A stretch of 64,000 bases of DNA, from assembly GCA_045130475.1 (NCBI GenBank), contig JBGUPU010000019.1, positions 5,970 through 69,969 on the forward strand, given 5' to 3'. The DNA comes from CAG-791 sp045130475. Lineage in GTDB: Bacteria; Bacillota; Clostridia; Lachnospirales; Lachnospiraceae. A program made the translations under genes and the position numbers. Positions 16,101 to 24,733 of the stretch are shown piece by piece. How positions within the stretch are numbered: position 1 is the stretch's first letter; every line of letters begins with the position of its first letter. The notes under the pieces were generated by a model. The model ran no database searches and was not told the DNA's origin. It saw only the letters and a program-made list of their open reading frames with translations.

Positions 16101-17504
16101 TTACAGTTCGCAGTTTCCAACGGTGCGGGGGAAGGGCAGGACGTCGCGGATGTTGCCCATGCCGGTCAGGTACATGACGCAGCGCTCGAAACCGAGTCCG
16201 AAGCCGGCGTGGCGGACGCTGCCGTAACGGCGAAGGTCAAGGTAGAACTGGTAGCCCTCTTTTTCGAGGCCGAGCTCATCCATGCGCTTCTCGAGCTTCT
16301 CGAGATCCTCTTCACGCTGGCTGCCGCCGATGATCTCTCCGATGCCGGGAACGAGGCAGTCCATGGCGGCGACGGTCTTTCCGTCGTCGTTGAGCTTCAT
16401 ATAGAAAGCCTTGATCTCCTTGGGATAGTCTGTGACGAAGACAGGGCGCTTGAACTCCTTCTCGGTGAGATAGCGCTCGTGCTCGGTCTGCAGATCGCAG
16501 CCCCAGGATACCTTGTAATCGAATTCGTCGTTGTGCTTTTCAAGGATCTTGATGGCCTCGGTATAGGTCACATGGCCGAAATCGGAGTTGAGGACGTGGT
16601 TGAGGCGGTCCAGAAGGCCCTTGTCGATGAACTGGTTGAAGAAGTTCATCTCTTCGGGGGCGTTCTCCAGCACGTAGCGGATGATGTATTTGAGCATATC
16701 CTCAGCGAGCTGCATGTTGTCCTTGAGATCTGCAAAGCAGAACTCGGGCTCGATCATCCAGAACTCGGCTGCGTGGCGGGTGGTGTTGGATACCTCGGCA
16801 CGGAAGGTCGGTCCGAAGGTATAGACATTGCGGAAAGCAAATGCATAAGTCTCGACGTCCAGCTGGCCGCTTACAGTCAGGTTGACGGGCTTTCCGAAGA
16901 AGTCCTGAGAATAGTCGACCTTGCCGTCCTCTGTCCTGGGAAGCTCCTCCATGGGAAGAGTGGTCACCTGGAACATCTCTCCTGCGCCCTCGGCGTCACT
17001 GCCGGTGATAATGGGAGAATGGACATAGACAAAGCCGCGCTCCTGGAAGAATTTGTGGATCGCGTAGGCGATCAGGGAGCGGACACGAAACACAGCAGTA
17101 AAAGTGTTCGCGCGGACACGCAGATGAGGAATGGTGCGCAGATATTCAAAGCTGTGACGCTTTTTCTGCAGCGGATAATCGGGAGAGGACGCACCCTCGA
17201 CCTCGATCTTTGCCACCTGCATCTCGAAGGGCTGTTTCGCATTCGGTGTCAGGACGATCGTTCCTGTCGCGATGACTGCGGAGCCGATATTGAGCTTGGC
17301 GGCCTGTGCGAAATTCTCCAGATCGCTTGAATAAACAAGCTGCAGGGTCTGGAAGCAGCTTCCGTCGTTGAGCGTGATGAAGCCAATCTTCTTGGAGTCG
17401 CGGTTGGAGCGGATCCATCCGCCAACCGTAACGGTCTTGTCAGCAAACGCTTCTTTTGCCGCAAAGAGATCCTTGATCTCTGTCAGGCTGTATTCCTGTC
17501 TCAT
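16101..17504 (-). CDS. asnS: Asparaginyl-tRNA synthetase
   Basis: A 467-residue class IIb aminoacyl-tRNA synthetase that charges tRNA-Asn. The N-terminal OB fold (VTVGGWIRSNRDSKKIGF) is followed by the catalytic core with motif 2 (TFRAEVSNTTRHAAEFWMIE) and motif 3 (GFGLGFERCVMYLTG), where the Arg of GFERC contacts ATP. The ATG at 17504 has AAGGGG at good spacing; a TTG six codons upstream is less likely. It follows the foldase gene on the same strand after 23 bp, so the two are probably one transcript. Confidence 0.97.
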   Translation of the reverse strand: MRQEYSLTEIKDLFAAKEAFADKTVTVGGWIRSNRDSKKIGFITLNDGSCFQTLQLVYSSDLENFAQAAKLNIGSAVIATGTIVLTPNAKQPFEMQVAKIEVEGASSPDYPLQKKRHSFEYLRTIPHLRVRANTFTAVFRVRSLIAYAIHKFFQERGFVYVHSPIITGSDAEGAGEMFQVTTLPMEELPRTEDGKVDYSQDFFGKPVNLTVSGQLDVETYAFAFRNVYTFGPTFRAEVSNTTRHAAEFWMIEPEFCFADLKDNMQLAEDMLKYIIRYVLENAPEEMNFFNQFIDKGLLDRLNHVLNSDFGHVTYTEAIKILEKHNDEFDYKVSWGCDLQTEHERYLTEKEFKRPVFVTDYPKEIKAFYMKLNDDGKTVAAMDCLVPGIGEIIGGSQREEDLEKLEKRMDELGLEKEGYQFYLDLRRYGSVRHAGFGLGFERCVMYLTGMGNIRDVLPFPRTVGNCEL

Positions 17505-17527
17505 ACTGTTTTCCCCTTTCAAGTGTC

Positions 17528-18763
17528 TTAGCGATCCGCATTGTCAGAAGTATTTCCGGAGGAGGCACCCTCATCGGAGCTCTCCCCGGGCTCATTCACC
17601 TTGCAGTTGTCATAGAGCCAGCTGCGCACGCGGTTGCTCAGCAGCTCGTCGCGGATGTACTCCTTGATGAAGCGGTCCAGATCCTCCGCCTTTAATCCGG
17701 TGGTGTCTGTCTTGACATACTCACCGACTGCGGCCTGGATCTCCTCCTCGGTGGGGTTGAGATCCCTCTCATCTGCGATCGCCTGATAGATGATGCCGAG
17801 CTGGGCGCCCTGTGTCGCAAAATCGCTGATCATCGTCTCGTAGTTATCCTGCGTGGCGCCGTACTGTCTCTGCATATATGTAGCCAGATCCATGTAGCTG
17901 GCGGACGCCGCATTATTCAGATAATTCTGATACTGGAAATTGTAGCTCTCCAACATCTGCTCGGGAGGATCCTGCTTAAAGGTGCATTCTTCCAGAAGCT
18001 TATTGTCAATCTGGTGCTTTACAGTCCATGTATAAGCCGCCTCGTTCTCTTCGATCATATTGCTGCGGACATATTCCTGGAAAGAATACACATCCGTGAC
18101 AGCCTGTCCGAAGGCATTGGTCAGGTTCAGGCTCTTGACGAAATCATCTGTGAGCTCGTAATCGGAAATCTTATTGACAGTGACTGTAAAAGTGACATCC
18201 TTGCCTGCGACATCTGCGGCCGGATAATCATCGGGGAATTTCAGATCCAGGTCAACTTTTTCGCCTTTTTTGGCGCCGATCAGTCCATCCTCGAATCCTT
18301 CAATGAAAGCGCCGGAGCCGATCACAAGATCATAGCTTCCGCTGCCGCCTGTAAACTCTTCTCCGTCGATCTTTCCGACATAATCGATGCTGACAGTATC
18401 CCAGGCTTCGACACGGCGGTCCACTTCCTTGAGGGTCCCGTTGCTCTGCAGGACAGCCTCGATCCTCTGTTCCACTTCCTCGTCTGTGGGATCCGCCGGT
18501 TTCCCTGCCTCTACGGTCTGATGCTTGTAACCATCAGGCAGCTCGACATAATCCGCAGCTTTGATGCCGGAGAGAAATGCGCTGTCATCGTTCTGCCAGC
18601 CGGCTTCCTCTGCGGCAGCTTCTGTTGCAGCTGTTGCCGCAGCAGATGTCGCTGATGTTGACGCTGCTGTTGAAGTACTGACTGATGACTGCGATCCGCA
18701 GCCCGCTGCCATAATGCACAGCGCTGCGGTCCCGGCGATCAGGGCGATCACGTTCTTCTTCAT
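17528..18763 (-). CDS. Exported trigger-factor-like foldase lipoprotein with FKBP-type PPIase domain
   Basis: A 411-residue lipoprotein. The signal peptide ends in the lipobox IMAAGC (Cys22), then a Ser/Thr/Ala linker. Residues ~125-205 form an FKBP-type peptidyl-prolyl isomerase domain (DTVSIDYVGKIDGEEF, GSGAFIEGFEDGLIG). The rest resembles the helical chaperone arms of trigger factor; no ribosome-binding N-terminal domain is present. It should help fold secreted proteins at the outer face of the membrane. The ATG at 18763 has GGAGG five bases upstream. Its leader holds a hairpin plus T-rich tract that may act as an attenuator. Confidence 0.88.
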   Translation of the reverse strand: MKKNVIALIAGTAALCIMAAGCGSQSSVSTSTAASTSATSAAATAATEAAAEEAGWQNDDSAFLSGIKAADYVELPDGYKHQTVEAGKPADPTDEEVEQRIEAVLQSNGTLKEVDRRVEAWDTVSIDYVGKIDGEEFTGGSGSYDLVIGSGAFIEGFEDGLIGAKKGEKVDLDLKFPDDYPAADVAGKDVTFTVTVNKISDYELTDDFVKSLNLTNAFGQAVTDVYSFQEYVRSNMIEENEAAYTWTVKHQIDNKLLEECTFKQDPPEQMLESYNFQYQNYLNNAASASYMDLATYMQRQYGATQDNYETMISDFATQGAQLGIIYQAIADERDLNPTEEEIQAAVGEYVKTDTTGLKAEDLDRFIKEYIRDELLSNRVRSWLYDNCKVNEPGESSDEGASSGNTSDNADR

Positions 18764-18791
18764 GCTTACCTCCATTTGAAAAAATTGAAAA

Positions 18792-18831
18792 GAGCAGATT
18801 CCCGACTGCTTTTTCGGATGATCTACTGCTC
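18792..18831 (-). promoter_or_regulatory. Leader hairpin with T-rich tail ahead of the foldase gene (possible attenuator)
   Basis: On the minus strand GAGCAG(TA)GAT pairs with ATCTGCTC, followed at once by TTTTCAATTTTTTC and, about 10 bases later, the GGAGG ribosome site. It sits in the 5' leader between the promoter at 18877-18885 and the start codon, so it could terminate early transcripts. Confidence 0.45.
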
Positions 18832-18876
18832 TCTCTGCTTCTGTATTGTTCTCTGGAAAAAGATACTAACTGATAT

Positions 18877-18885
18877 AGTGTAGCA
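18877..18885 (-). promoter_or_regulatory. Extended -10 promoter of the foldase-asnS operon
   Basis: The minus strand reads TGCTACACT (TGn plus TACACT); 17 bp upstream is only a weak -35 (TTTTCA). Confidence 0.55.
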
Positions 18886-19090
18886 CAGGACCCGAAAACT
18901 GAAAAGGGAAGATTTCTTAAAAAACTATGTACACGCCTGTCAGGAGAATCCATGGTCCGGCTTTTCACTTCTGTCTTGTTTTGACAGGAAAAGAATGTTA
19001 GAATGTTAAACAGTCCAAAAAAGAGCGCCGGTTTCCGGCGGATACAGATAATATTTCATATAAGACACAGAATAGATGGAGGGGTTAATT

Positions 19091-19558
19091 TTGAGCCGTG
19101 TAACAATCGTATTGATCATCATAGCCGTCATCCTGCTGGCAGTACTGGTAGCGCTTTATTTTATCGGAAAACGCCTGCAGGCCCGACAGGAACAGTCAAA
19201 CGAACAGATCCAGGCTATGAAGCAGCCGATGACGATGCTGGTCATTGACAAGAAACGGCTGAAGCTGAAGGAATCGGGGCTTCCCGATCAGGTCATCCAG
19301 CAGACGCCATGGTATGCCAAGCGTTCCAAGGTCCCGGTAGTCAAGGCAAAGGTCGGACCTCAGTTCATCAACTTCATCTGTGATGAGAAGATTTTCGACA
19401 GCATCCCGGTCAAGAAACAGATCAAGGCCATGGTAAGCGGCATCTACATCGTCGAAGTCAAGGGAATCCGCGGACGCCTGCAGACCGACACGACCCCCAG
19501 GAAAAAGAGCTGGGTCGAAAAGCTTCAGGAAAAAGCCGGTGCCAAGCCCGTCAAATAA
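19091..19558 (+). CDS. Small single-pass membrane protein of unknown function
   Basis: About 155 residues, not recognised. The likely start is TTG at 19091 because GGAGGGG (19078-19084) is ideally spaced; an in-frame ATG at 19076 overlaps that site. Residues 4-25 are one membrane helix (VLIIIAVILLAVLVALYF), followed by a short coiled segment and a ~110-residue basic cytosolic domain with IRGRLQ and a Lys-rich C terminus. A TTG start with a strong ribosome site suggests moderate, set-point translation. It is divergent from the foldase gene and ended by a strong terminator. Membrane topology (N-out, C-in or the reverse) is not certain. Confidence 0.75.
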   Translation: MSRVTIVLIIIAVILLAVLVALYFIGKRLQARQEQSNEQIQAMKQPMTMLVIDKKRLKLKESGLPDQVIQQTPWYAKRSKVPVVKAKVGPQFINFICDEKIFDSIPVKKQIKAMVSGIYIVEVKGIRGRLQTDTTPRKKSWVEKLQEKAGAKPVK

Positions 19559-19596
19559 ACAGCACAAAGGTGAACAAAATAAAGTTTAACAATATA

Positions 19597-19630
19597 AAAC
19601 GCAGCAGATCATTTACATCTGCTGCGTTTT
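19597..19630. terminator. Bidirectional terminator between the membrane protein and DUF1934 genes
   Basis: A perfect 14-bp stem, AAAACGCAGCAGAT against ATCTGCTGCGTTTT, with T runs in both directions. Its right arm overlaps the last codons of the DUF1934 gene. Confidence 0.92.
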
Positions 19631-20122
19631 TATTGTGACAGAACAGGAAAGTTCGTAATCTGCTCCCATGATCAAAGTGTAGCGGATCCGGGCCTGAAGG
19701 CCGCGGCAGACGAAGCCTGCGCCTCCTTCCCCCTGCTTTCCTGATCCCCCTGCCAGTACAGAAATGCCTTCGGTGCGGACCTCCATGGGGATTGTCCCGT
19801 AGGCAGTCTCATAGTCACACCTGGTCACCGCGCCGGAAGGATCAAATACCATCCGGGCATCAATGCCGCCTCTCTGCATCCAGGCAAGGCTGCGGGACAG
19901 GAAGAGGGTGACCGGCGTGTCTTCCGCAAGATAGGAAAAAAGAAGCCCTTCCCCGCTGTTTCTGCAGACTGCCCTGTATACAGCGGCAGTCTCCCGGGTA
20001 CTCCCCTCGGGATCCGTCTGTTTCCCGGTGACGGTCAGCAGAACAGGGACTTCCTCTTCCGGCTTCCTCTTTTCCGCGTCCTTCATTCCGTGCCGGTTCC
20101 CGGCACCGGAGAGCGTGTCCAT
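19613..20122 (-). CDS. DUF1934-family beta-barrel protein
   Basis: A 169-residue protein of the lipocalin-like DUF1934 family found in Firmicutes, recognisable from VPVLLTVTGKQTD near the start and RCDYETAYGTIPMEVRT in the middle. The biochemical role of the family is not established. Its ATG overlaps the TGA of murI by one base (TGATG), so translation is probably coupled. The AAGGGGGGAG ribosome site lies inside murI. The first ~25 residues are extra compared with the usual N terminus, so a later start cannot be excluded. Confidence 0.8.
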   Translation of the reverse strand: MDTLSGAGNRHGMKDAEKRKPEEEVPVLLTVTGKQTDPEGSTRETAAVYRAVCRNSGEGLLFSYLAEDTPVTLFLSRSLAWMQRGGIDARMVFDPSGAVTRCDYETAYGTIPMEVRTEGISVLAGGSGKQGEGGAGFVCRGLQARIRYTLIMGADYELSCSVTIKTQQM

Positions 20123-21003
20123 CAGACTCCCCCCTTTGCAGACAGGGGAGCGGAGGAATAGGTATGAATATCTATTTTTTCCGAAGCAAGGATCCCGTAT
20201 TTGATGATGGAATTGGCAAATTGCTGGAACTGATCCGCCATGTCGCTGACATAGAAGCGGTACTGGGGAACGCCTTGGCCCAGGGCGGGTCGGTGGTCGG
20301 ACAGAAGATGCAGTTCATCAAGCATGCTGCGAAGCTCCATGGCTGTTTCATAGGCGGGATTGATCAGAGAGATCTTTTCGCCCGCAGCCCTTCCGATCGT
20401 TTTGCGGATCAAAGGATAATGCGTGCAGCCCATGATCAGCGTGTCAATGCCGTGATGGAGCAGGGAAGCCATGTATCTCCTCGTGATCTCATCCGTCACG
20501 GGATCCTCCCACAGCCCTTCCTCCACAATAGGGACCAGAAGCGGACAGGCCTGGGCAAAAACCTCGGCCTCAGGCATGATCTGGTGGATAAATTCTGTAT
20601 AGGAACCGCTGGATACCGTCGCCCTTGTTCCGATGACACCTATCCTTCCGTTTTTGGTGCAGTCACAGGCGGTGCGGGCTCCGGGGCGGATCACACCGAT
20701 CACCGGAACCGGGCACTCCCTCTCGATCTCCGGAAGCGCGTATGCGCTGGCCGTGTTGCAGGCGATCGCGATCGCCTTCACTTTCCTTTCCAGAAGGAAG
20801 CGGACGATCTGTCTGGAATAACGCGTCACCGTCTCCCTGGATTTGCTGCCGTAGGGGACCCGCGCTGTGTCTCCGAAATAGACGATCTTTTCATTGGGCA
20901 TCTGGCGCATGATCTCCCTGGCGACCGTGAGGCCGCCGATTCCGGAATCAAAGACGCCGATGGGCATATCAGAGCTCAAGTCACTGTATTGTTTCATTGT
21001 CAT
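20122..21003 (-). CDS. murI: Glutamate racemase
   Basis: A 293-residue cofactor-independent racemase that makes D-glutamate for peptidoglycan. Both catalytic cysteines are visible: AIACNTASA (first Cys) and GCTHYPLIR (second). The substrate loop IGVFDSGIGGLTVAREI begins near residue 15. The ribosome site ahead of the first ATG is weak; in-frame ATG codons at residues 3 and 13 are alternatives. It sits between the gntR gene and DUF1934 in the long plsC-to-DUF1934 operon. Confidence 0.95.
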   Translation of the reverse strand: MTMKQYSDLSSDMPIGVFDSGIGGLTVAREIMRQMPNEKIVYFGDTARVPYGSKSRETVTRYSRQIVRFLLERKVKAIAIACNTASAYALPEIERECPVPVIGVIRPGARTACDCTKNGRIGVIGTRATVSSGSYTEFIHQIMPEAEVFAQACPLLVPIVEEGLWEDPVTDEITRRYMASLLHHGIDTLIMGCTHYPLIRKTIGRAAGEKISLINPAYETAMELRSMLDELHLLSDHRPALGQGVPQYRFYVSDMADQFQQFANSIIKYGILASEKIDIHTYSSAPLSAKGGV

Positions 21004-21044
21004 CTATAGTAATCTTTTCCACTTGTTCAGGGATGAAAATCTTT

Positions 21045-21776
21045 TCATCCTTTGACTTTGCGAAGCTGCCCCAGAATGAACTCGTGCTGACGGTCGATGT
21101 GGTTCCTGGCCGCCGCAGCTGCCTGCTCAGAATCGCCGTCCATGATGGCACGGCAGATCGCACGGTGCTCCATGATCAATTCCTCATAGTGCAGGTCATC
21201 CCGGATATATTCATAGCGGAAGCGGTAGATCGTATCCGCCATTCCGTTCATCACCTGGACCAGACGTCTGTTTCTCGCCGCCCTGGTAATGACCTCGTGA
21301 AAACGGACATCACTCTCCGCAATCTCCTGCTCATTGCCGAATCTGGTACTGTACTCAAAGGCATCGTTGGCCCTGAGCAGTTCCTTTTTTTCTTCCTCGG
21401 TAATCCTCTGGCTTGCCAGCGAAGCACAGAGCTGGTCAAGCGTGCTCCTGACCTCCATGACATCCTGCAGATCACTCTCAGTGATCCGGGCAACCCTTGC
21501 CCCGCTTCCGGGTGTGATGGTGACCAGTCCTTCAATCTCCAGTTTTCGTATTGCTTCACGGATCGGTGTCCTGCTGGTACCCAGGATTTTTCCCAGACGG
21601 ACCTCCGTCAGCCTCTCTCCAGGATCAAGCTTTCCCGTCAGGATCAGTTTTCGAAGAGTCAGAAAAACCGTTTCTCTGAGGGGGATAGACTGCTGGTCAT
21701 CCGGTGCCGGCATTGCATCGGGGATCACAGACAGGAACTCTTTTTCGTTGTATTTCTTCTTTTTCTGTTCTGACAT
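21045..21776 (-). CDS. GntR-family regulator, FadR/FCD subfamily
   Basis: A 243-residue regulator with an N-terminal winged helix (GERLTEVRLGKILGTSRTP then REAIRKLEIEGLV, residues ~42-75) and an all-helical FCD ligand domain containing the usual Asp/His metal-site pattern (DVRFHEVITRAARN and HRAICRAIMDGD). FCD-GntR proteins usually respond to small organic acids and repress nearby catabolic genes; here the neighbours are biosynthetic genes, so the target is not obvious. The second of two adjacent ATGs was chosen because GGAGG is five bases upstream. Confidence 0.9.
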   Translation of the reverse strand: MSEQKKKKYNEKEFLSVIPDAMPAPDDQQSIPLRETVFLTLRKLILTGKLDPGERLTEVRLGKILGTSRTPIREAIRKLEIEGLVTITPGSGARVARITESDLQDVMEVRSTLDQLCASLASQRITEEEKKELLRANDAFEYSTRFGNEQEIAESDVRFHEVITRAARNRRLVQVMNGMADTIYRFRYEYIRDDLHYEELIMEHRAICRAIMDGDSEQAAAAARNHIDRQHEFILGQLRKVKG

Positions 21777-21823
21777 CATTACCTCCATGCATCCGCAGGG
21801 CCCTTGGCCTGCAGATTGCAAGA

Positions 21824-22723
21824 TCACATCCCAGAATCAGATACGGGGGTGCAGACGAAGCTGCGGCATCCCGATGCAGATTCTGTATGCAGAAATGCCT
21901 CTCGGGCACTTTCTGCCTGCTCCCGGGTTTCAAAAATACCAAAGACACTGGGTCCGCTGCCGCTCATGCAGGCGGCGAGAGCCCCTTGTTCCACGAGAAA
22001 GTCCTCGATCCTTCTGATCAAAGGAAGATTCCTTCCCGTTACAAGCTCCAGGACATTTTCGCATCTCTGTGCCAGACCGCGCAGATCCCCGGCACGCAGT
22101 GCCTCGATCTGTCCGTCAATATCGGGATGATGATATCCGCCGAGTTCGTCCACCGCCTTATAGACATGTGCCGTTGAGGCGGATGCCTCCGGCTTGATAA
22201 GGACAATGGCGCATTCCGGCATCGGCGGAAGCGGTGTGAGGATCTCCCCGATTCCCTCGGAGAGTTTGATCCCCCCTGAGATGCAGTATGGAATATCCGC
22301 ACCAAGACGAACGCCGAGCTCCATTAACTCCCGGTCTGTCACGTGCGGTACCAGAAGATCCCTTACCGCGGTAAAAGCCGCTGCGGCGTCGGTACTGCCG
22401 CCGGCAAGGCCGGCTGCCACCGGAATCCGCTTGACAAGACGCACTTCGATATCCGCGCACAGATGATACTTTTCCTCCATCATGCGTATGGCGCGGCAGA
22501 TCAGATTGTCTTCTCCGAGCGGTGAAAGGCCGCTCTCGTCGATCAGACGGATCTTTCCTGTCCCCTGCACATCTGTGACAGTAAATGTCAGAGTGTCATA
22601 CAGGTCGATCTGCTGCATGATCATGCGCAGCAAATGATAGCCGTCCTCCCGGACGCCTACAACATCAAGACCCAGATTGATTTTCGCGCAGGCATTTCTG
22701 GTAATTGTTTTTTTTGTGTCCAT
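21824..22723 (-). CDS. ispE: 4-diphosphocytidyl-2-C-methyl-D-erythritol kinase
   Basis: A 299-residue GHMP kinase acting in the MEP pathway of isoprenoid synthesis, which supplies undecaprenyl carriers for wall assembly. The N terminus reads RNACAKINLGLDVVG (substrate Lys), and the ATP loop is IPVAAGLAGGSTDAAA. C-terminal LAACMSGSGPSVFGIF is the third GHMP motif. The MDTKK start was chosen by family length; an upstream in-frame extension of 48 codons overlapping pyrD is unlikely. The ribosome site is weak. Confidence 0.95.
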   Translation of the reverse strand: MDTKKTITRNACAKINLGLDVVGVREDGYHLLRMIMQQIDLYDTLTFTVTDVQGTGKIRLIDESGLSPLGEDNLICRAIRMMEEKYHLCADIEVRLVKRIPVAAGLAGGSTDAAAAFTAVRDLLVPHVTDRELMELGVRLGADIPYCISGGIKLSEGIGEILTPLPPMPECAIVLIKPEASASTAHVYKAVDELGGYHHPDIDGQIEALRAGDLRGLAQRCENVLELVTGRNLPLIRRIEDFLVEQGALAACMSGSGPSVFGIFETREQAESAREAFLHTESASGCRSFVCTPVSDSGM

Positions 22724-22809
22724 ACTTTCATTCCATGGCTCTGTGTCACAATCGATACAGGAAGAAAATGCATACCCCCAAACTGTATTTCTTCTGTACC
22801 GGCGTGTTC

Positions 22810-23754
22810 TCATTTCACTGTTCCAGTCAGCGATGCCGCACGTTCCACACCGTGGGACGCGCACCATTTCTCCATTCCTTCCGCAACCCGCACAGTCGTA
22901 TAGGGATCATGGAAATTCATTGCGCCGACAGCAATCGCGGAAGCGCCCGCCATCATAAATTCAATGGCATCCTCCGCTGTCGCGATCCCGCCCATGCCTA
23001 TGACGGGGATCGAAACTGCCTGTGCCGCCTGCCAGACCATGCGGACCGCGACCGGTTTGATTGCGGGACCGGACAGGCCGCCTGTCTTGTTGGCGAGCAC
23101 GAACTGTCTCTTTTCAATATCTATCTTCGCTCCCGTGATCGTATTGATCAGGGAAATCGCATCCGCTCCGCCCGCCTCGGCCGCGCGGGCCATCTGTGTG
23201 ATATCGGTCACATTGGGCGTGAGCTTCATGATGACTGGCTGTGCCGCTTCTTTTTTGATCCTGCAGGTGATGTCATAGAGCGCATCAGGATTCTGCCCGA
23301 AAGCGATAGCCCCCTCCTTGACGTTGGGACAGGAGACATTGATCTCGAGCATATCCACCGCTTCATTCTGCAGGCGCCGGACAACGTCCAGGTAATCCTC
23401 GACGCTCCTGCCGCAGACATTGACGATCACTTTTGTATCAACCTCTTTCAAAAAAGCAAGATCCCGCTCAATAAAGACTTCCATACCCGGGTTCTGCAGG
23501 CCGATCGCATTGAGCATACCGGCGCTGACCTCCGCAACACGCGGTGTCGGATTACCCGTCCACGGAACATTGGATACGCCCTTGGTCACGACACCGCCCA
23601 GCCGGGCAAGGTCGATGAATTCCGCGTACTCCATACCGGACCCGAACGTTCCCGATGCCGTCAGAACGGGGTTTTTAAAGGTCACTCCCGCGATGGTCAC
23701 GGACATATCCGGTTTCTGCAGCGATACTGTAGGTAAAGAATTGAATGTGTTCAA
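22810..23754 (-). CDS. pyrD: Dihydroorotate dehydrogenase B, catalytic subunit
   Basis: A 314-residue FMN enzyme oxidising dihydroorotate to orotate in pyrimidine synthesis. NVSCPNV carries the class 1B catalytic Cys, and ISLINTITG with GMGGIATAEDAIEFMMAG are FMN contacts. Class 1B needs PyrK to pass electrons to NAD, and pyrK lies just upstream. The probable start is a TTG (23754) with AGAGG eight bases upstream; ATG at residue 17 lacks a ribosome site. The 112-bp gap to pyrK holds a GGCAG/CTGCC hairpin (23826-23850) with a T-rich tail, too weak to call as a terminator. Confidence 0.95.
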   Translation of the reverse strand: MNTFNSLPTVSLQKPDMSVTIAGVTFKNPVLTASGTFGSGMEYAEFIDLARLGGVVTKGVSNVPWTGNPTPRVAEVSAGMLNAIGLQNPGMEVFIERDLAFLKEVDTKVIVNVCGRSVEDYLDVVRRLQNEAVDMLEINVSCPNVKEGAIAFGQNPDALYDITCRIKKEAAQPVIMKLTPNVTDITQMARAAEAGGADAISLINTITGAKIDIEKRQFVLANKTGGLSGPAIKPVAVRMVWQAAQAVSIPVIGMGGIATAEDAIEFMMAGASAIAVGAMNFHDPYTTVRVAEGMEKWCASHGVERAASLTGTVK

Positions 23755-23866
23755 TGGAGTTTCCTCTGAAATTATTAGTTGTTTATAAGTAAGGGAAAGC
23801 CGATAATGACAGTTTTTTAAAGAAAGGCAGGGCTGTCAGGGCACTCTGCCCGAAGATACTTTTTTG

Positions 23867-24667
23867 TCAGTCCAGATCCACCTCATCTGCTGAAAAGACC
23901 GGTCCCTCCACACAGACACGGGCATTGCGGACTTTTGAATGCTCATCTGTACTGGTTGTCTTTGCCACGCAGCCCAGACAGACGCCGACGCCGCAGGCCA
24001 TCCTCTCCTCAAGGGACAGGTAAGCGGGAATGTTTTTCTCCTGCGCAAAGCGCTTGACGGCGCGCAGCATGGGGAGCGGACCGCAGGCACAGAGGACATC
24101 CGCCTCAAGAGCGTGCTCCTGGACCGCATCCAGGACGTTGCCCTTCGTTCCGGCGCTGCCGTCCTCAGTGGCTGTGTAAACCTTCGCAAACGCTTCCATC
24201 TCCTCTTTGAGGAAAAGTTCCTTGTTTCGGTAGCCCATCACAGCGGTGCATTTGGTTCCCGCATCGGCCGTGCCGTTCAGTGCAGCCGCCAGTTCCAGCA
24301 TGGGCGGCACACCGATTCCGCCTCCCAGTAGAAGGACATGTTTTCCGCGGAGCGCTTCCAGATCATATCCATTTCCCAGAATGCCCAGCATGTCAATTTT
24401 GTCCCCCGCCTTCAGCGCAGTAAAGGAACGCGTGCCCTTTCCTGCTGCGCGGTAGACAAACCGCAGCGCGCCGCGGGCACTGTCCCAGCGGCAGATACTG
24501 ATGGGCCGCATGAGAAGCAGATCGCCCCCGGCGGGATAAAGTCCCGCAAACTGACCCGGGCGAACTTCTTCCGGAAGATCCTCCGGTGCATAAGCTAATT
24601 CCAGAGACCAGATATCCTGTGCCAGCATGCGGCTGTCAAGGACCGTCATCGTTGTCTTTTTTTTCAT
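23867..24667 (-). CDS. pyrK: Dihydroorotate dehydrogenase electron-transfer subunit
   Basis: A 266-residue FAD and [2Fe-2S] protein that takes electrons from PyrD to NAD+. It has a ferredoxin-reductase-like FAD domain (RPISICRWD, FVYRAAGKGTRSF), an NAD-binding loop (VLLLGGGIGVPPM) and a C-terminal cluster motif ERMACGVGVCLGCVAK with a fourth Cys in ARVCVEGP. The length is normal. It is upstream of pyrD and downstream of plsC on the same strand. Confidence 0.95.
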   Translation of the reverse strand: MKKKTTMTVLDSRMLAQDIWSLELAYAPEDLPEEVRPGQFAGLYPAGGDLLLMRPISICRWDSARGALRFVYRAAGKGTRSFTALKAGDKIDMLGILGNGYDLEALRGKHVLLLGGGIGVPPMLELAAALNGTADAGTKCTAVMGYRNKELFLKEEMEAFAKVYTATEDGSAGTKGNVLDAVQEHALEADVLCACGPLPMLRAVKRFAQEKNIPAYLSLEERMACGVGVCLGCVAKTTSTDEHSKVRNARVCVEGPVFSADEVDLD

Positions 24668-24733
24668 CAGTCAGAAAGTCTCCTGTTCAGGTCCGGTCCA
24701 TTCATTTAGGCTGCTCCGGACCGCAGCCGGGAT

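Noticed and set aside
18764..19090. T-box riboswitch upstream of the foldase-asnS operon
   Set aside because: No TGGNACC antiterminator motif or specifier-loop pattern was found.
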